Assembly: GCF_001064145.1 (NCBI RefSeq)
Contig: NZ_JVOJ01000059.1
Location: 1 to 64,000 of the forward strand
DNA: 64,000 nucleotides
Origin: Sanguibacter keddieii
Lineage (GTDB): Bacteria > Actinomycetota > Actinomycetes > Actinomycetales > Actinomycetaceae
Direction of reading: 5' to 3'
Part shown: piece after piece, positions 1 through 12,571 of the stretch
Numbering within the stretch: position 1 is the stretch's first letter
Layout: every line of letters begins with the position of its first letter
Made by a program: the position numbers and the translations under genes
Notes under the pieces: generated by a model
The model's database searches: none
Seen by the model: only the letters and a program-made list of their open reading frames with translations
Told to the model about the DNA's origin: nothing

Positions 1-4
1 GTGT

Positions 5-122
5 GTTGTGGCGGTGTCCTACTCTCCCACAACCTGGCGGTTGCAGTACCATTGGCGCTGCCGGGCTTAGCTTCCAGGTTCGGAATGGGTGCTGGGCGTT
101 TCCCCGGTGCTATGACCACCAC
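5..122 (-). rRNA. rrf: 5S ribosomal RNA
   Basis: Read on the minus strand, the segment has the universal 5S core: GGTCATAGC near the 5' end, CCCATTCCGAACC and GGAAGCTAAG in the middle, and GGGAGAGTAGGAC near the 3' end. The ends close as a GTGG/CCAC helix. It is the last gene of the 16S-23S-5S operon. A C5-A6-G5 inverted repeat at 145-160 lies between it and 23S. Ends are accurate to a few bases. Confidence 0.95.
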
Positions 123-177
123 AAGACTGGTGTTCAACACGTCTCCCCCTTTTTTGGGGGGTGTGGGTTGATCGTGG

Positions 178-194
178 TTTGTATAGTGGTTGCG
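178..194. repeat. 23S processing stem, distal arm
   Basis: The 17 bases TTTGTATAGTGGTTGCG here are the exact reverse complement of 3405-3421, on the other side of the 23S gene. In the minus-strand transcript the two arms would pair and loop out the whole 23S rRNA, the usual substrate for RNase III-type excision. Confidence 0.8.
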
Positions 195-241
195 GCTGTT
201 TTGTTGCCTGTCTTGTTGTTCACCCGCACGTGTTGTGTGGG

Positions 242-3372
<3,131 letters not shown>

Positions 3373-3404
3373 AAACACAAAAAACAGTACAGAACAAATA
3401 TGCT

Positions 3405-3421
3405 CGCAACCACTATACAAA
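3405..3421. repeat. 23S processing stem, proximal arm in the 16S-23S spacer
   Basis: Exact inverted copy of 178-194, lying about 33 bases upstream of the 23S 5' end in transcript order. The rest of the roughly 325-base 16S-23S spacer (3373-3696) contains no tRNA gene that I can fold. Confidence 0.8.
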
Positions 3422-3693
3422 TCACAAACAACCCACCACACACAACCCACACCCAAAAAAAGAACCCTTCAGGCCGGCTGCGCAGGCACCCACCACCCCA
3501 CACGGTGGCAGACGCTCACACGGTGTTGAACGTGAACCCGACAGTGTGTCCGCTCGTATAACTTATTATGCCCAACCCAAACACGCACCCACACCCACCA
3601 CCCACACTGGGCAGTAAACACATGCAGGCACAAGAAAACAAACAACACAACCCAACAGGCCACGCTGCTTGTTCCCCACAAAACTGGGCTCCC

Positions 3694-5236
<1,543 letters not shown>

Positions 5237-5340
5237 AAAACACAAACGTTAAAGCCCAGAAAAACCAACCAAACAAAACAGTCCGGCCAGCAATCCCAAC
5301 CAAAAACACTCAAAAACAAAAAACAGGCATAAAAAACAAA

Positions 5341-5372
5341 CAAACACACTATCGAGTTCACAAACAACACCC
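5341..5372 (-). promoter_or_regulatory. boxA-like rrn antitermination leader site
   Basis: The minus strand reads TGTTTGTGAACTCGATAGTG followed by TGTTTG, about 105 bases upstream of 16S. It closely resembles the actinobacterial rrn leader boxA block (TGTTGTTTGAGAACTCAATAG type), where Nus factors load. This is a pattern match only. Confidence 0.7.
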
Positions 5373-5484
5373 ACACGATCAAGGACATACGAATATCTCG
5401 CATGTTTTCGAAAGGCGTTCCGCGCCATGTTTCCGCGACCCGAGCTTCTCGCTTCGTTCGCTGCCGTTCGGCGCAACAAGGAAA

Positions 5485-5513
5485 ACAATACGCACTTGTC
5501 CGAGCATCGTCAA
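5485..5513 (-). promoter_or_regulatory. rRNA operon promoter
   Basis: On the minus strand a -35 TTGACG (5508-5513) and -10 TATTGT (5485-5490) are separated by exactly 17 bases, about 250 bases upstream of 16S. The gene-free stretch 5237-5837 thus holds the rrn leader and promoter and, at its far end, the promoter of the symporter gene; nothing else is recognised in it. Confidence 0.7.
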
Positions 5514-5748
5514 ATCAAGCGCAACCGATGCAGCGACACCTCGACTTTCGCAAAATATCAACGATTTCTCGCGACACGCGCAGCCAAACCAGCCCAAAAT
5601 CGGCGATTTTAATGCTCCAGACCACAAGGATTTGGGCGAAATGTGCGCCAGCACTCGCAAGATTCACGAGTAACCCAAGACAGAGCCGCCGATCATCAGC
5701 GCCTGAACTGCCGACATGGCCGAAACCATCGCGTTCTTTAGCAAACTC

Positions 5749-5778
5749 TTTACCTTCCATTGACCAAGGCGCTATACT
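5749..5778 (+). promoter_or_regulatory. promoter of the sodium:amino-acid symporter gene
   Basis: A -35 TTTACC (5749-5754), an 18-base spacer and a -10 TATACT (5773-5778) lie about 60 bases ahead of the start codon at 5838. Confidence 0.55.
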
Positions 5779-5837
5779 CAGGACCATGAGCGCGGACTCG
5801 CCGCGTCCACAAACATCCATCAACGCTAGGAACAACG

Positions 5838-7307
5838 ATGAATGGAACCCTACGCCCGGCCTTTGATCTCGCCGGCACCCTGGACACGATCTCAGGCTTT
5901 ATGTATACGTACGTGCTCGTCGCCCTCTTGATCGGCGCAGGCCTGTACTTCTTCATCCGCACGCGCGCCATTCCGCTGCGCCTGTTCAAGGAAGCGATCC
6001 GCGTCGTGACCGAGCCTCCCCACGAGGAAGGCGAGGTTTCCTCGTTCCGCGCTCTGATGGTCTCCACGGCCTCGCGTGTCGGTGTCGGCAACATCGCCGG
6101 CGTTGCAACCGCTGTCGCTGCCGGCGGTGCCGGTGCTGTCTTCTGGATGTGGGTCATCGCGACCCTCGGTGGTGCCTCCGCATTCATCGAGTCGACGCTC
6201 GCGCAGATCTATAAGAAGCAGGGTCCTCACCACTCCTACGGTGGTCCGGCCTACTACATCCAGACGGCCCTCAAGCAGAACTGGCTAGCCACGCTTTTCG
6301 CGTCGGTGCTCATTCTGACCTACATGGGCGGCTTCAACCTGCTGGCCTCCTTCAACGTCGCTGACGCTTTCACCGGGTACAGCTGGGCGAACGACTGGAC
6401 GCCGTGGATCGTCGGCACCATTCTCGCGATTCTCATGGCCGGCTCCATCTTCGGCGGCACGCGTCGCCTCACTGACGTCACCGGCCTCCTCGTTCCCGTC
6501 ATGGCGATCATCTATCTGGGCGTCGGCTTCGTTGTCATCGTGCTGAACTACCAGAACATTCCCGCGATGTTCGCCGCGATCTTCCGTGGCGCTTTCGACT
6601 TCCCGGCCATCTTCGGCGGCTTCGCCGGTTCGGCCATGATGCTGGGCATTAAGCGTGGCCTCTACTCGAACGAGGCCGGTGTTGGCTCCGCTCCGAACGC
6701 CGCTGCCTCCGCCTCCGTGTCGCACCCCGCCAAGCAGGGCCTCGTCCAGATGCTGTCGGTCTTCATCGACACCATGGTGATCTGCACGCTGACCGCGTTC
6801 GTGGTTCTCTCCTCGGGCGTGGGCAACGACAACGGCGTGACGGGCGCTCCCCTCGTGAAGGACGCGATGGCCACGGTCCTCGGCCAGAGCGTCGCGCAGG
6901 TCTTCATCTCGGTCGCACTGTTCCTCTTCGCCTTCACGACGCTGGTCGGCAACTTCTACTACGCCGAGGTGAACTTCCGCTTCCTCATGCGCAACAAGCA
7001 CATGAAGCACTGGATGCTCTCGATCTTCCGCGCCGTGGCCGCGCTGCTCGTCTTCGCGGGCGCTCTGCTCAAGTTCGAGGTTGCGTGGAACCTGGGTGAC
7101 ATCCTGATGGGCCTCATGGCGCTCATCAACCTGCCCGTCATCATCATCCTCGGCAACCAGGCCATCCGCTGCGCGAACGACTACGTCGCCCAGCGCAAGG
7201 CCGGCCTCGAGCCTTCCTTCAAGGCCTCCTCGATCGGCCTGAACCCCGACGAGCTGGATTTCTGGAAGGACGACGCTCCCGTCGCCGCCGAGAAGACCAA
7301 CGCGTAA
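5838..7307 (+). CDS. sodium:alanine/glycine symporter, AGCS family
   Basis: The 489-aa protein has roughly ten hydrophobic segments and the AGCS hallmarks: ASRVGVGNIAGVATA in the N-terminal third and GLYSNEAGVGSAPNAAA near the middle. AGCS proteins import alanine or glycine with Na+ (sometimes H+) across the cytoplasmic membrane. Length is normal for the family. The ATG at 5838 is preceded by AGGAAC at a good distance. It stands alone between its own promoter and a strong bidirectional hairpin at 7330-7367. The exact amino acid cannot be read from sequence. Confidence 0.92.
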   Translation: MNGTLRPAFDLAGTLDTISGFMYTYVLVALLIGAGLYFFIRTRAIPLRLFKEAIRVVTEPPHEEGEVSSFRALMVSTASRVGVGNIAGVATAVAAGGAGAVFWMWVIATLGGASAFIESTLAQIYKKQGPHHSYGGPAYYIQTALKQNWLATLFASVLILTYMGGFNLLASFNVADAFTGYSWANDWTPWIVGTILAILMAGSIFGGTRRLTDVTGLLVPVMAIIYLGVGFVVIVLNYQNIPAMFAAIFRGAFDFPAIFGGFAGSAMMLGIKRGLYSNEAGVGSAPNAAASASVSHPAKQGLVQMLSVFIDTMVICTLTAFVVLSSGVGNDNGVTGAPLVKDAMATVLGQSVAQVFISVALFLFAFTTLVGNFYYAEVNFRFLMRNKHMKHWMLSIFRAVAALLVFAGALLKFEVAWNLGDILMGLMALINLPVIIILGNQAIRCANDYVAQRKAGLEPSFKASSIGLNPDELDFWKDDAPVAAEKTNA

Positions 7308-7329
7308 GGGTCCGCTCCTCTAGCAACTT

Positions 7330-7367
7330 GCCCCGGCCTCGTCTGATTGAACGGACGAGGCCGGGGC
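7330..7367. terminator. bidirectional hairpin terminator (GGCCTCGTC family)
   Basis: Perfect 14-bp stem GCCCCGGCCTCGTC / GACGAGGCCGGGGC with a 10-base loop, between two convergent genes. It has no T-tract. It is one member of a stem family repeated in many intergenic gaps of this window. Confidence 0.75.
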
Positions 7368-7399
7368 TTCGTCATGTCCGACGGCGTGGCGATCGGATA

Positions 7400-8227
7400 C
7401 TACGCCGGCGCGTGAGCGAAGCGCGCTCGGATCTGCACTCCCCCGGTGTACCCGCACGCGGACAGTGCGCGAGCCACTGCGTCGGCAGCCCACCCGAGCA
7501 TCTCAGGCCGGTCGTGCGGGGCACGCAGAACGGCAGTCGCTCCGGTGCCGGAGGCCGTGGAGGACTCTACAGAGAGCCCCATCTGCACCCACGAGGCCAC
7601 GGCCTCGTCGAAGCCCATGCAGGACAGAACCTGTCCCTCGTATCGCACGCCCGCCTCCACGTAGATGAGTGGACCGGGGATCACCAGAGACGAATCGAGC
7701 GAGCCGATCGGCAGGCTCCCGTCCTCCCACGGGCAGTTCGCGGTGGAGCGCGCGTATCCCGGCGGCAGGTCACACTCGAAGACGCACTCGTCGACGCTCA
7801 CGTCGGCGACGAGCTCGAGGGTGGCAACGGAGGCAATCACAGATGCCACGAACGGGATGCGCCTGCCCGTTTCCCCAAGCCACGTGTCGACGAGGGCGTG
7901 GCACATCGCGCGGCCGGTGGCGTCCGTGGCATACTCCCCCGCCATTCCGGGCGCCCTCTGCCCATCAACGCCCTTGTCTCGCGGCGGCACTTTGATGTCT
8001 CCCACGAAAAAGTCGAAGGCGTAGAGCCCGTGATGGGCGCGATTATCGTCGAACTGGGAGAACCCCAACCCCGTGCCGACAAGCACGGACAGAAACGCGT
8101 CGTAGAGGCACTCCGGATCCTCTGCGAAACACCGCGTCGCGTGAGGCGCGCGCGGGGACATTTGCCCGTACAGCCACGCCTGCAATGCCACGTAGCGCTC
8201 CTGGGAGGCGCGATCGTTGACTGTCAT
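7400..8227 (-). CDS. protein of unknown function (275 aa)
   Basis: I do not recognise the family. The 275-aa product is soluble, acidic, and has no signal peptide or membrane segment. Its N-terminal third is rich in Trp, Tyr and Phe, and a Ser/Ala/Gly-rich segment is followed by a C-terminal alpha/beta-looking part. The ATG at 8227 was chosen over the in-frame codon 24 bases upstream because GAGGAGG lies 5 bases before it. It is monocistronic, framed by GGCCTCGTC-type hairpins on both sides (7330-7367 and 8286-8322). Codon use matches the neighbours, so it is likely a real gene. Confidence 0.75.
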   Translation of the reverse strand: MTVNDRASQERYVALQAWLYGQMSPRAPHATRCFAEDPECLYDAFLSVLVGTGLGFSQFDDNRAHHGLYAFDFFVGDIKVPPRDKGVDGQRAPGMAGEYATDATGRAMCHALVDTWLGETGRRIPFVASVIASVATLELVADVSVDECVFECDLPPGYARSTANCPWEDGSLPIGSLDSSLVIPGPLIYVEAGVRYEGQVLSCMGFDEAVASWVQMGLSVESSTASGTGATAVLRAPHDRPEMLGWAADAVARALSACGYTGGVQIRARFAHAPA

Positions 8228-8285
8228 GGGAACCTCCTCGTTCCAACCCACAACGCTTGCCCCCTCATTATCGCAGAGAAAGAAG

Positions 8286-8322
8286 GCCCCGACCTCGTCT
8301 GAGTGACAGACGAGGCCGGGGC
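8286..8322 (-). terminator. hairpin terminator (GGCCTCGTC family)
   Basis: GCCCCGACCTCGTCT / AGACGAGGCCGGGGC stem with one mismatch and a 7-base loop, 20 bases downstream of the stop of the dehydrogenase gene ending at 8342. Confidence 0.7.
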
Positions 8323-8341
8323 GAAGGACGAGACGGAGCGC

Positions 8342-9943
8342 TCAGCGGGTGGCGAGCAGCGCCTCCTCAGCCTCCTTGGTCCACAGGCCGGCGGCGTCGA
8401 GTTTCGCGGCGACCGTCGGGAGCTTCTCGGCGAGCTCGGATACGGGGGTCAGGCCCAGGTCGTGCATCATCGGGAAGACCATGATCTTGCCGCCCGAGGT
8501 ACGGTTCATCACCGCGTTGATGGCGTCGCCGAAGCCCGCCATGCCGGTGATCGCCCACAGGGAGATCGTGGTGTCGATGATTCCGGCCTCGATCTTGCGC
8601 AGAACCGTGCGCATGTCGGAGACGTCCGATCCGGAGGTGCCCAGCATGAAGATGCGGCGCTCGATGATGCCCTGCAGGTCGAAGTCGCCGAACGTGCCGG
8701 CCGGGATGCCAGCGAACGCGTTCAGGATGCCGCCCTCAGCCAGCAGGTCGACGGCCTGGGAGACCAGCGCCGGGACGGGCACGAGGCACGTCGCGTAGGT
8801 GTAGCCGTACTCCAGGGGCGTCGAGGCGGTGTTGATGATGTCCAGCGGAACGCCGTTCTTTTCCGCGGTCGGGCCCACGACCTTCGTCAGGTTGGCCAGG
8901 CGCTCGTCCGACAGGTCGGTGCCCACGACGCTGATGCCGGGAACACCCGAGGTGACGGCGCGCATCGTGTGCATGACGCCCATCGGGCCGGCCGCGCCGA
9001 CGAACACACAACGGTCGTTTTCGCGCAGATCGCCGTTAGCGGGGATCCAGGCGTAGCCCTCGCGCGGATCCGAGCCGGTCGTGCCACAGAAGCGGATGAA
9101 GTCGTAGTGGACGCGGCCGATGTCCAGGGACACCTTGCGCTCGATCGAGCCTCCACCCAGGACGACACACATGGTGCCGCGGGTGCCGATGAGCAGAGCG
9201 GCCTTCTCAATAGCATCGGCGTCCGCGCCGAAGAACACGACGTCATCAAACTCGCCTTCGACCCCCTCAAGCTCCTCGGCGGCGACACGCACGACCTCGG
9301 CGGGCTTGTGCTCGGCGGTCAGGGCGTCGATGTCGCCCTCACCGACGACCAGCAGGCGGCCACCGTCGGCGACGTGATCGCGCTCAGCCCACGCGTAGGA
9401 GCCCTCGACGGTCGCCCAGGGCTCGATGAGGCCGACGGCCGCGGCCGACGGGCCCTCCGACACGTGAATGAGGAACTCTTCGCCGTCCGGGGACACGACG
9501 CAGCGCTCGTCGACGACAACGAACTCCTCGAGGGCGCCGTCAAAGTTGTAGCCGAAGGCACCGTTCGACTTCGCGGTGCGCAGGTGCTTCCAGTCGGCCT
9601 GGACCAGCAGACGGTCGCCGACCTTGAAGTGCGTGACCTTCTCACCGACCTGCACGACGCGGACGACGGGCTCGTGGCCGGGCGTCACGGCCTCCTGGTT
9701 CGGGTGGTAGGAGGGGATGTCCTTGAGGGCGTCCAGGTCGATGCCCGCCACCACGTCCGACTTGCGCGGGTGGCCATCGAACTGGTGGAGCAGCTTCGTA
9801 TCAGAGAAGCAAATGCCACAGGCTTCGACCTCGAGCATGATCTGCGTCGGGCCAACGGGGTCAACGGGCTTCGCCGGGTTCACGACGAACTCTTCCTTGC
9901 CGACGATCTGAATCGCGTACTGGGTGGAGGGAATCTGGGTCAT
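8342..9943 (-). CDS. zinc-type alcohol dehydrogenase, sorbose-1-phosphate-reductase-like
   Basis: The 533-aa protein belongs to the medium-chain dehydrogenase superfamily. CGICFSD (Cys42) and GHEP (His90-Glu91) supply the catalytic zinc ligands, followed by a proline/glycine-rich GDRLLV segment and a Rossmann half. It lacks the CxxCxxC structural-zinc loop and is about 150 residues longer than ordinary alcohol dehydrogenases, as in the SorE-like polyol/ketose-phosphate group. The ATG at 9943 is preferred over the GTG at 9958 because GAAAGAG lies upstream at the right distance. It is the last gene of the DeoR-led operon and sits behind an intercistronic hairpin. The substrate is probably a sugar phosphate or deoxysugar derivative; this is inferred from context. 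Confidence 0.75.
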   Translation of the reverse strand: MTQIPSTQYAIQIVGKEEFVVNPAKPVDPVGPTQIMLEVEACGICFSDTKLLHQFDGHPRKSDVVAGIDLDALKDIPSYHPNQEAVTPGHEPVVRVVQVGEKVTHFKVGDRLLVQADWKHLRTAKSNGAFGYNFDGALEEFVVVDERCVVSPDGEEFLIHVSEGPSAAAVGLIEPWATVEGSYAWAERDHVADGGRLLVVGEGDIDALTAEHKPAEVVRVAAEELEGVEGEFDDVVFFGADADAIEKAALLIGTRGTMCVVLGGGSIERKVSLDIGRVHYDFIRFCGTTGSDPREGYAWIPANGDLRENDRCVFVGAAGPMGVMHTMRAVTSGVPGISVVGTDLSDERLANLTKVVGPTAEKNGVPLDIINTASTPLEYGYTYATCLVPVPALVSQAVDLLAEGGILNAFAGIPAGTFGDFDLQGIIERRIFMLGTSGSDVSDMRTVLRKIEAGIIDTTISLWAITGMAGFGDAINAVMNRTSGGKIMVFPMMHDLGLTPVSELAEKLPTVAAKLDAAGLWTKEAEEALLATR

Positions 9944-9988
9944 GACTGACTCTTTCACTGGAAAAACAACTGGACGTGGGAAGAAAGG

Positions 9989-10036
9989 ACGAGGCCGGGG
10001 AGCTCCGGAGAAACCCGCATGCGTCCCCGGCCTCGT
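9989..10036 (-). terminator. intercistronic hairpin (GGCCTCGT family)
   Basis: ACGAGGCCGGGGA / TCCCCGGCCTCGT, a perfect 13-bp stem with a 22-base loop, lies between the SDR stop and the dehydrogenase start on the same strand. It may attenuate, or protect the upstream mRNA from 3' decay. Confidence 0.6.
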
Positions 10037-10042
10037 GAGAAG

Positions 10043-11065
10043 TCAGGAGAGCATCACCTGGCCGCCCGTGACGGGCACGGCCTGGCCGGTCTCGTATTCC
10101 TGCTCAACGATGTAGAAGATCGCGCGCAGAACGTCGATGCCCTGGGCACCGCGGCGCATGGGGACCTTCGCCTCGTAGAACTCCTTGACGTCGGCGACCG
10201 TCTTGGCACCGGGGACCTTGCCGGAGTTCAGGTACTGGACGAAAAGGCCACGGTCCGGGTCGGACCAGAGCGGGCCGTCGTAGAAGTTGCCGGGGCAGAT
10301 CGCGTTGACCTTCACGCCGTGAGCAACCATCTCGAGGGCGAAGGACTGGACCAGGCCGATACCGCCGAACTTCGAGCCCGCGTATGCGGCGTTCTTGTTC
10401 GAGCCGACGAGGCCGGACTTGGAGTTGATCTGGATGATGTCGGTCAGCCACTCGGGAGCGGTCGAGTGCTGGCGGGCCAGGAGCTGACCCAGGTGCTTGG
10501 TGACCAGGAAGAAGGCGACGTAGTTGATGTCCGTGGACAGTCGGAACGCGGAGGCGTCCTGCTCGAGGACGGAGCCGGCGCGCACGATGCCCGCGTTAGA
10601 GACGACCAGGTCGAGGCCGCCGGTGACTCGCTCGATCTCGGCGGCCATCGCGGCGACAGAATCCTCGTCGGCGACGTTGACCGTGATCGGGTGGGCGACG
10701 CCTTCGCCGCCGAGCTCGGCGGCCTTCGCGACGGCACCTTCCCCGTTCAGGTCGGCCACGTACACGAAGCAGCCGGCGTCCACCAGGCCGCGAGCGATCT
10801 CGGCGCCGAAGCCCTGGGCGCCGCCCGTCACGAGGGCGACGCGGCCGTTGATGGTGCGCTCACCCGTGGCGGTGGCGCGGACCTCAAAGGTCTCCTCGCC
10901 GGCGCGAACGACGACGGGAAGCTCCGTCTCCTTCAGGGAGCAGGGGCAGACCTCGGTGAGCGGGCCGTCGAAGGTGACGGTCGGCACGTCCGAGCTAGGG
11001 GCCACGATGACGGGGCGGCCGAGGGCCTTGAGGAAAAGCCCGCGTACCTCGGGAGCGTTACTCAT
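10043..11065 (-). CDS. SDR oxidoreductase, sorbitol-6-phosphate dehydrogenase-like
   Basis: The 340-aa protein has a ~70-residue N-terminal extension ahead of a classical short-chain dehydrogenase. TGGAQGFG (about 80-87) binds the NAD(P) pyrophosphate, a Ser lies in INSKSG, and the catalytic YAGSK follows near residue 228. Classical SDRs are ~250 aa; an N-terminal extension is seen in the sorbitol-6-phosphate 2-dehydrogenase-like group, which oxidises a sugar-alcohol phosphate to a ketose phosphate. AAAGAGAG precedes the ATG. It follows the PHP gene by 27 bases. The true substrate is unknown; neighbours suggest a deoxysugar intermediate. Confidence 0.8.
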   Translation of the reverse strand: MSNAPEVRGLFLKALGRPVIVAPSSDVPTVTFDGPLTEVCPCSLKETELPVVVRAGEETFEVRATATGERTINGRVALVTGGAQGFGAEIARGLVDAGCFVYVADLNGEGAVAKAAELGGEGVAHPITVNVADEDSVAAMAAEIERVTGGLDLVVSNAGIVRAGSVLEQDASAFRLSTDINYVAFFLVTKHLGQLLARQHSTAPEWLTDIIQINSKSGLVGSNKNAAYAGSKFGGIGLVQSFALEMVAHGVKVNAICPGNFYDGPLWSDPDRGLFVQYLNSGKVPGAKTVADVKEFYEAKVPMRRGAQGIDVLRAIFYIVEQEYETGQAVPVTGGQVMLS

Positions 11066-11092
11066 GATGTCTCTCTTTCTTGACGGTGATCG

Positions 11093-12400
11093 TCAGTTAA
11101 TCGATGTGGCTCGGGCGGCGACGTCGGCGGCGTCCTCGCCGTCGGCAATCGCGCGACCCAGGGGTGCGTACTGGCTGATGCGCTCAGCGAGGGCCTCGGG
11201 GGTCAGACGACCCGTGCGGCCGAGCAGGTGCAGGGAAGGATCCACGGAGGACAGGGCCTCGTGCGCGACGAGCGCCCACGTGGCCTCGTTGAGGTCCGCG
11301 AACTCGGGGCGACGCAGCTCCTCGCAGGTGAAGCGCTGGCGGGGCTGGTTGATGTCCACGCCCGAGATTTCGAGCATGCCGTGGGCGGCCGCGAGCGCGT
11401 GAATGCGCGCAAGCTGCTCGGGGGTGTTGCGCGGGGGCATGTAGGTGACGGCTCGCAGGCCGATCGACTCCATGTACTCGAAGATCTCATCGAGGAAGTC
11501 ATCCTCGAACTTCTCGGCCTTCTTGTCGCCCGTCGGCGAGGCCGACACGTCGCCCAGGTAGGCGTAGGTGGCGATCGCGCCGACCGAGTCGGCGAACTCG
11601 ACGACCTCGGCGGCGCTCGGCAGCTCGTCGGTGGGCTGGATGTAGATGCGATCCAGGTAGTTGGCCTTCAGGACGCCCAGCAGGTCGTACATGAGGTACG
11701 GGTTGTCGGCGTCGGACAGGACGCGCGCGAGGGACTCGGGGATCTCGACGCCCATCGAGTCCAGGCCCTGGACCAGGGCGGGACCGCGGCCAAAACCGCG
11801 GATGAGGGCCGAGGCCATGGCGGCCAGCAGGTGGCGCTCGGTGATCCCGCCGCCATTGGCGTACTGCGAGATGCCAACCATGTCGGAGCGCGGGTCGAAA
11901 GGCTCCAGGCCCAGGTCAGTGAGGATCTTGTTAGCGCTTTCGGCCATGGCGAGGGTGCGCTCCAGGCGCGCGGCGCGCTTGGGAGCCAGCCACGCGGCGA
12001 CCTTCTCGCGGGCCGGGGCGGGCACGCCCTGCACCGTCATGTAGGCCACGCCCACAGAGTCGGGGTTGTTGAGCTTGCGCTGCGCGAGCGGCGTTCCCTC
12101 GCCGAAGCGGGCGCGAATCTCAAAACCGGTGACGGAACCCATGCCCAGGATGCGGGTGGCCTCGCTCATCTCAGCGGCGGCGCCGATCGAGTCATGGTCG
12201 ACCGAGCCGACGACGCGCAGGCCGTTGCGGCGCGCGAGCAGCGCGGCGTGGGTGGGCGTGTAGGGGCTGAACGAGAAGCACGTGTGGATGTGGTTGTTCG
12301 ACTCGGGCACCCAGCTGGGGAAGTGCTCGTCGGCCACGCCGGCGCGCAGCGCCTCGATGCGCTGGGCCGGGGTGGAAGCCGGGTCGTTGGTGTTGTCCAT
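11093..12400 (-). CDS. PHP-domain metal-dependent hydrolase
   Basis: The ~435-aa protein begins its fold with HIH (residues 37 and 39) followed by a DHDS motif (about 68-71). These are the first two metal-binding motifs of the polymerase-and-histidinol-phosphatase (PHP) family, which hydrolyses phosphoesters on a multi-metal centre. The family is often annotated only as hypothetical. The start is uncertain: ATG codons at 12400 and 12412 are both possible, and neither has an ideal ribosome site. It lies between the fused E1 gene and the SDR gene on the same strand. A phosphatase step in the same pathway is a reasonable inference, not proven. Confidence 0.7.
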   Translation of the reverse strand: MDNTNDPASTPAQRIEALRAGVADEHFPSWVPESNNHIHTCFSFSPYTPTHAALLARRNGLRVVGSVDHDSIGAAAEMSEATRILGMGSVTGFEIRARFGEGTPLAQRKLNNPDSVGVAYMTVQGVPAPAREKVAAWLAPKRAARLERTLAMAESANKILTDLGLEPFDPRSDMVGISQYANGGGITERHLLAAMASALIRGFGRGPALVQGLDSMGVEIPESLARVLSDADNPYLMYDLLGVLKANYLDRIYIQPTDELPSAAEVVEFADSVGAIATYAYLGDVSASPTGDKKAEKFEDDFLDEIFEYMESIGLRAVTYMPPRNTPEQLARIHALAAAHGMLEISGVDINQPRQRFTCEELRRPEFADLNEATWALVAHEALSSVDPSLHLLGRTGRLTPEALAERISQYAPLGRAIADGEDAADVAARATSIN

Positions 12401-12456
12401 GGGTTCTGCCATCTCTTCGTTGGGTGGAGAAAAACGGTGATGAAACAAGTATGTGG

Positions 12457-12500
12457 GCGAGGCCGGGGCACGGTGAGGAGGAGTGTGGCCCCGGCCTCGC
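12457..12500 (-). terminator. intercistronic hairpin (GGCCTCGC family)
   Basis: GCGAGGCCGGGGC / GCCCCGGCCTCGC, a perfect 13-bp stem with an 18-base loop, in the 170-base gap between the E1 stop (12572) and the PHP start. The operon continues past it, so it probably sets relative expression. Confidence 0.6.
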
Positions 12501-12571
12501 GGGCTCGCGTCAGGGAGTGCGAGCCAAGGACGGGGGCGGGCCGGAAAGGGGAACAGCCCGCCCCCAATGCC

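Noticed and set aside
145-160. Terminator between 23S and 5S
   Set aside because: The C5-A6-G5 hairpin precedes 5S in transcript order and lacks a T-tract, so it is more likely a processing structure.
8303-9949. A 548-aa open frame on the plus strand
   Set aside because: It is the mirror of the zinc-type dehydrogenase gene, with no family motifs and no ribosome site.
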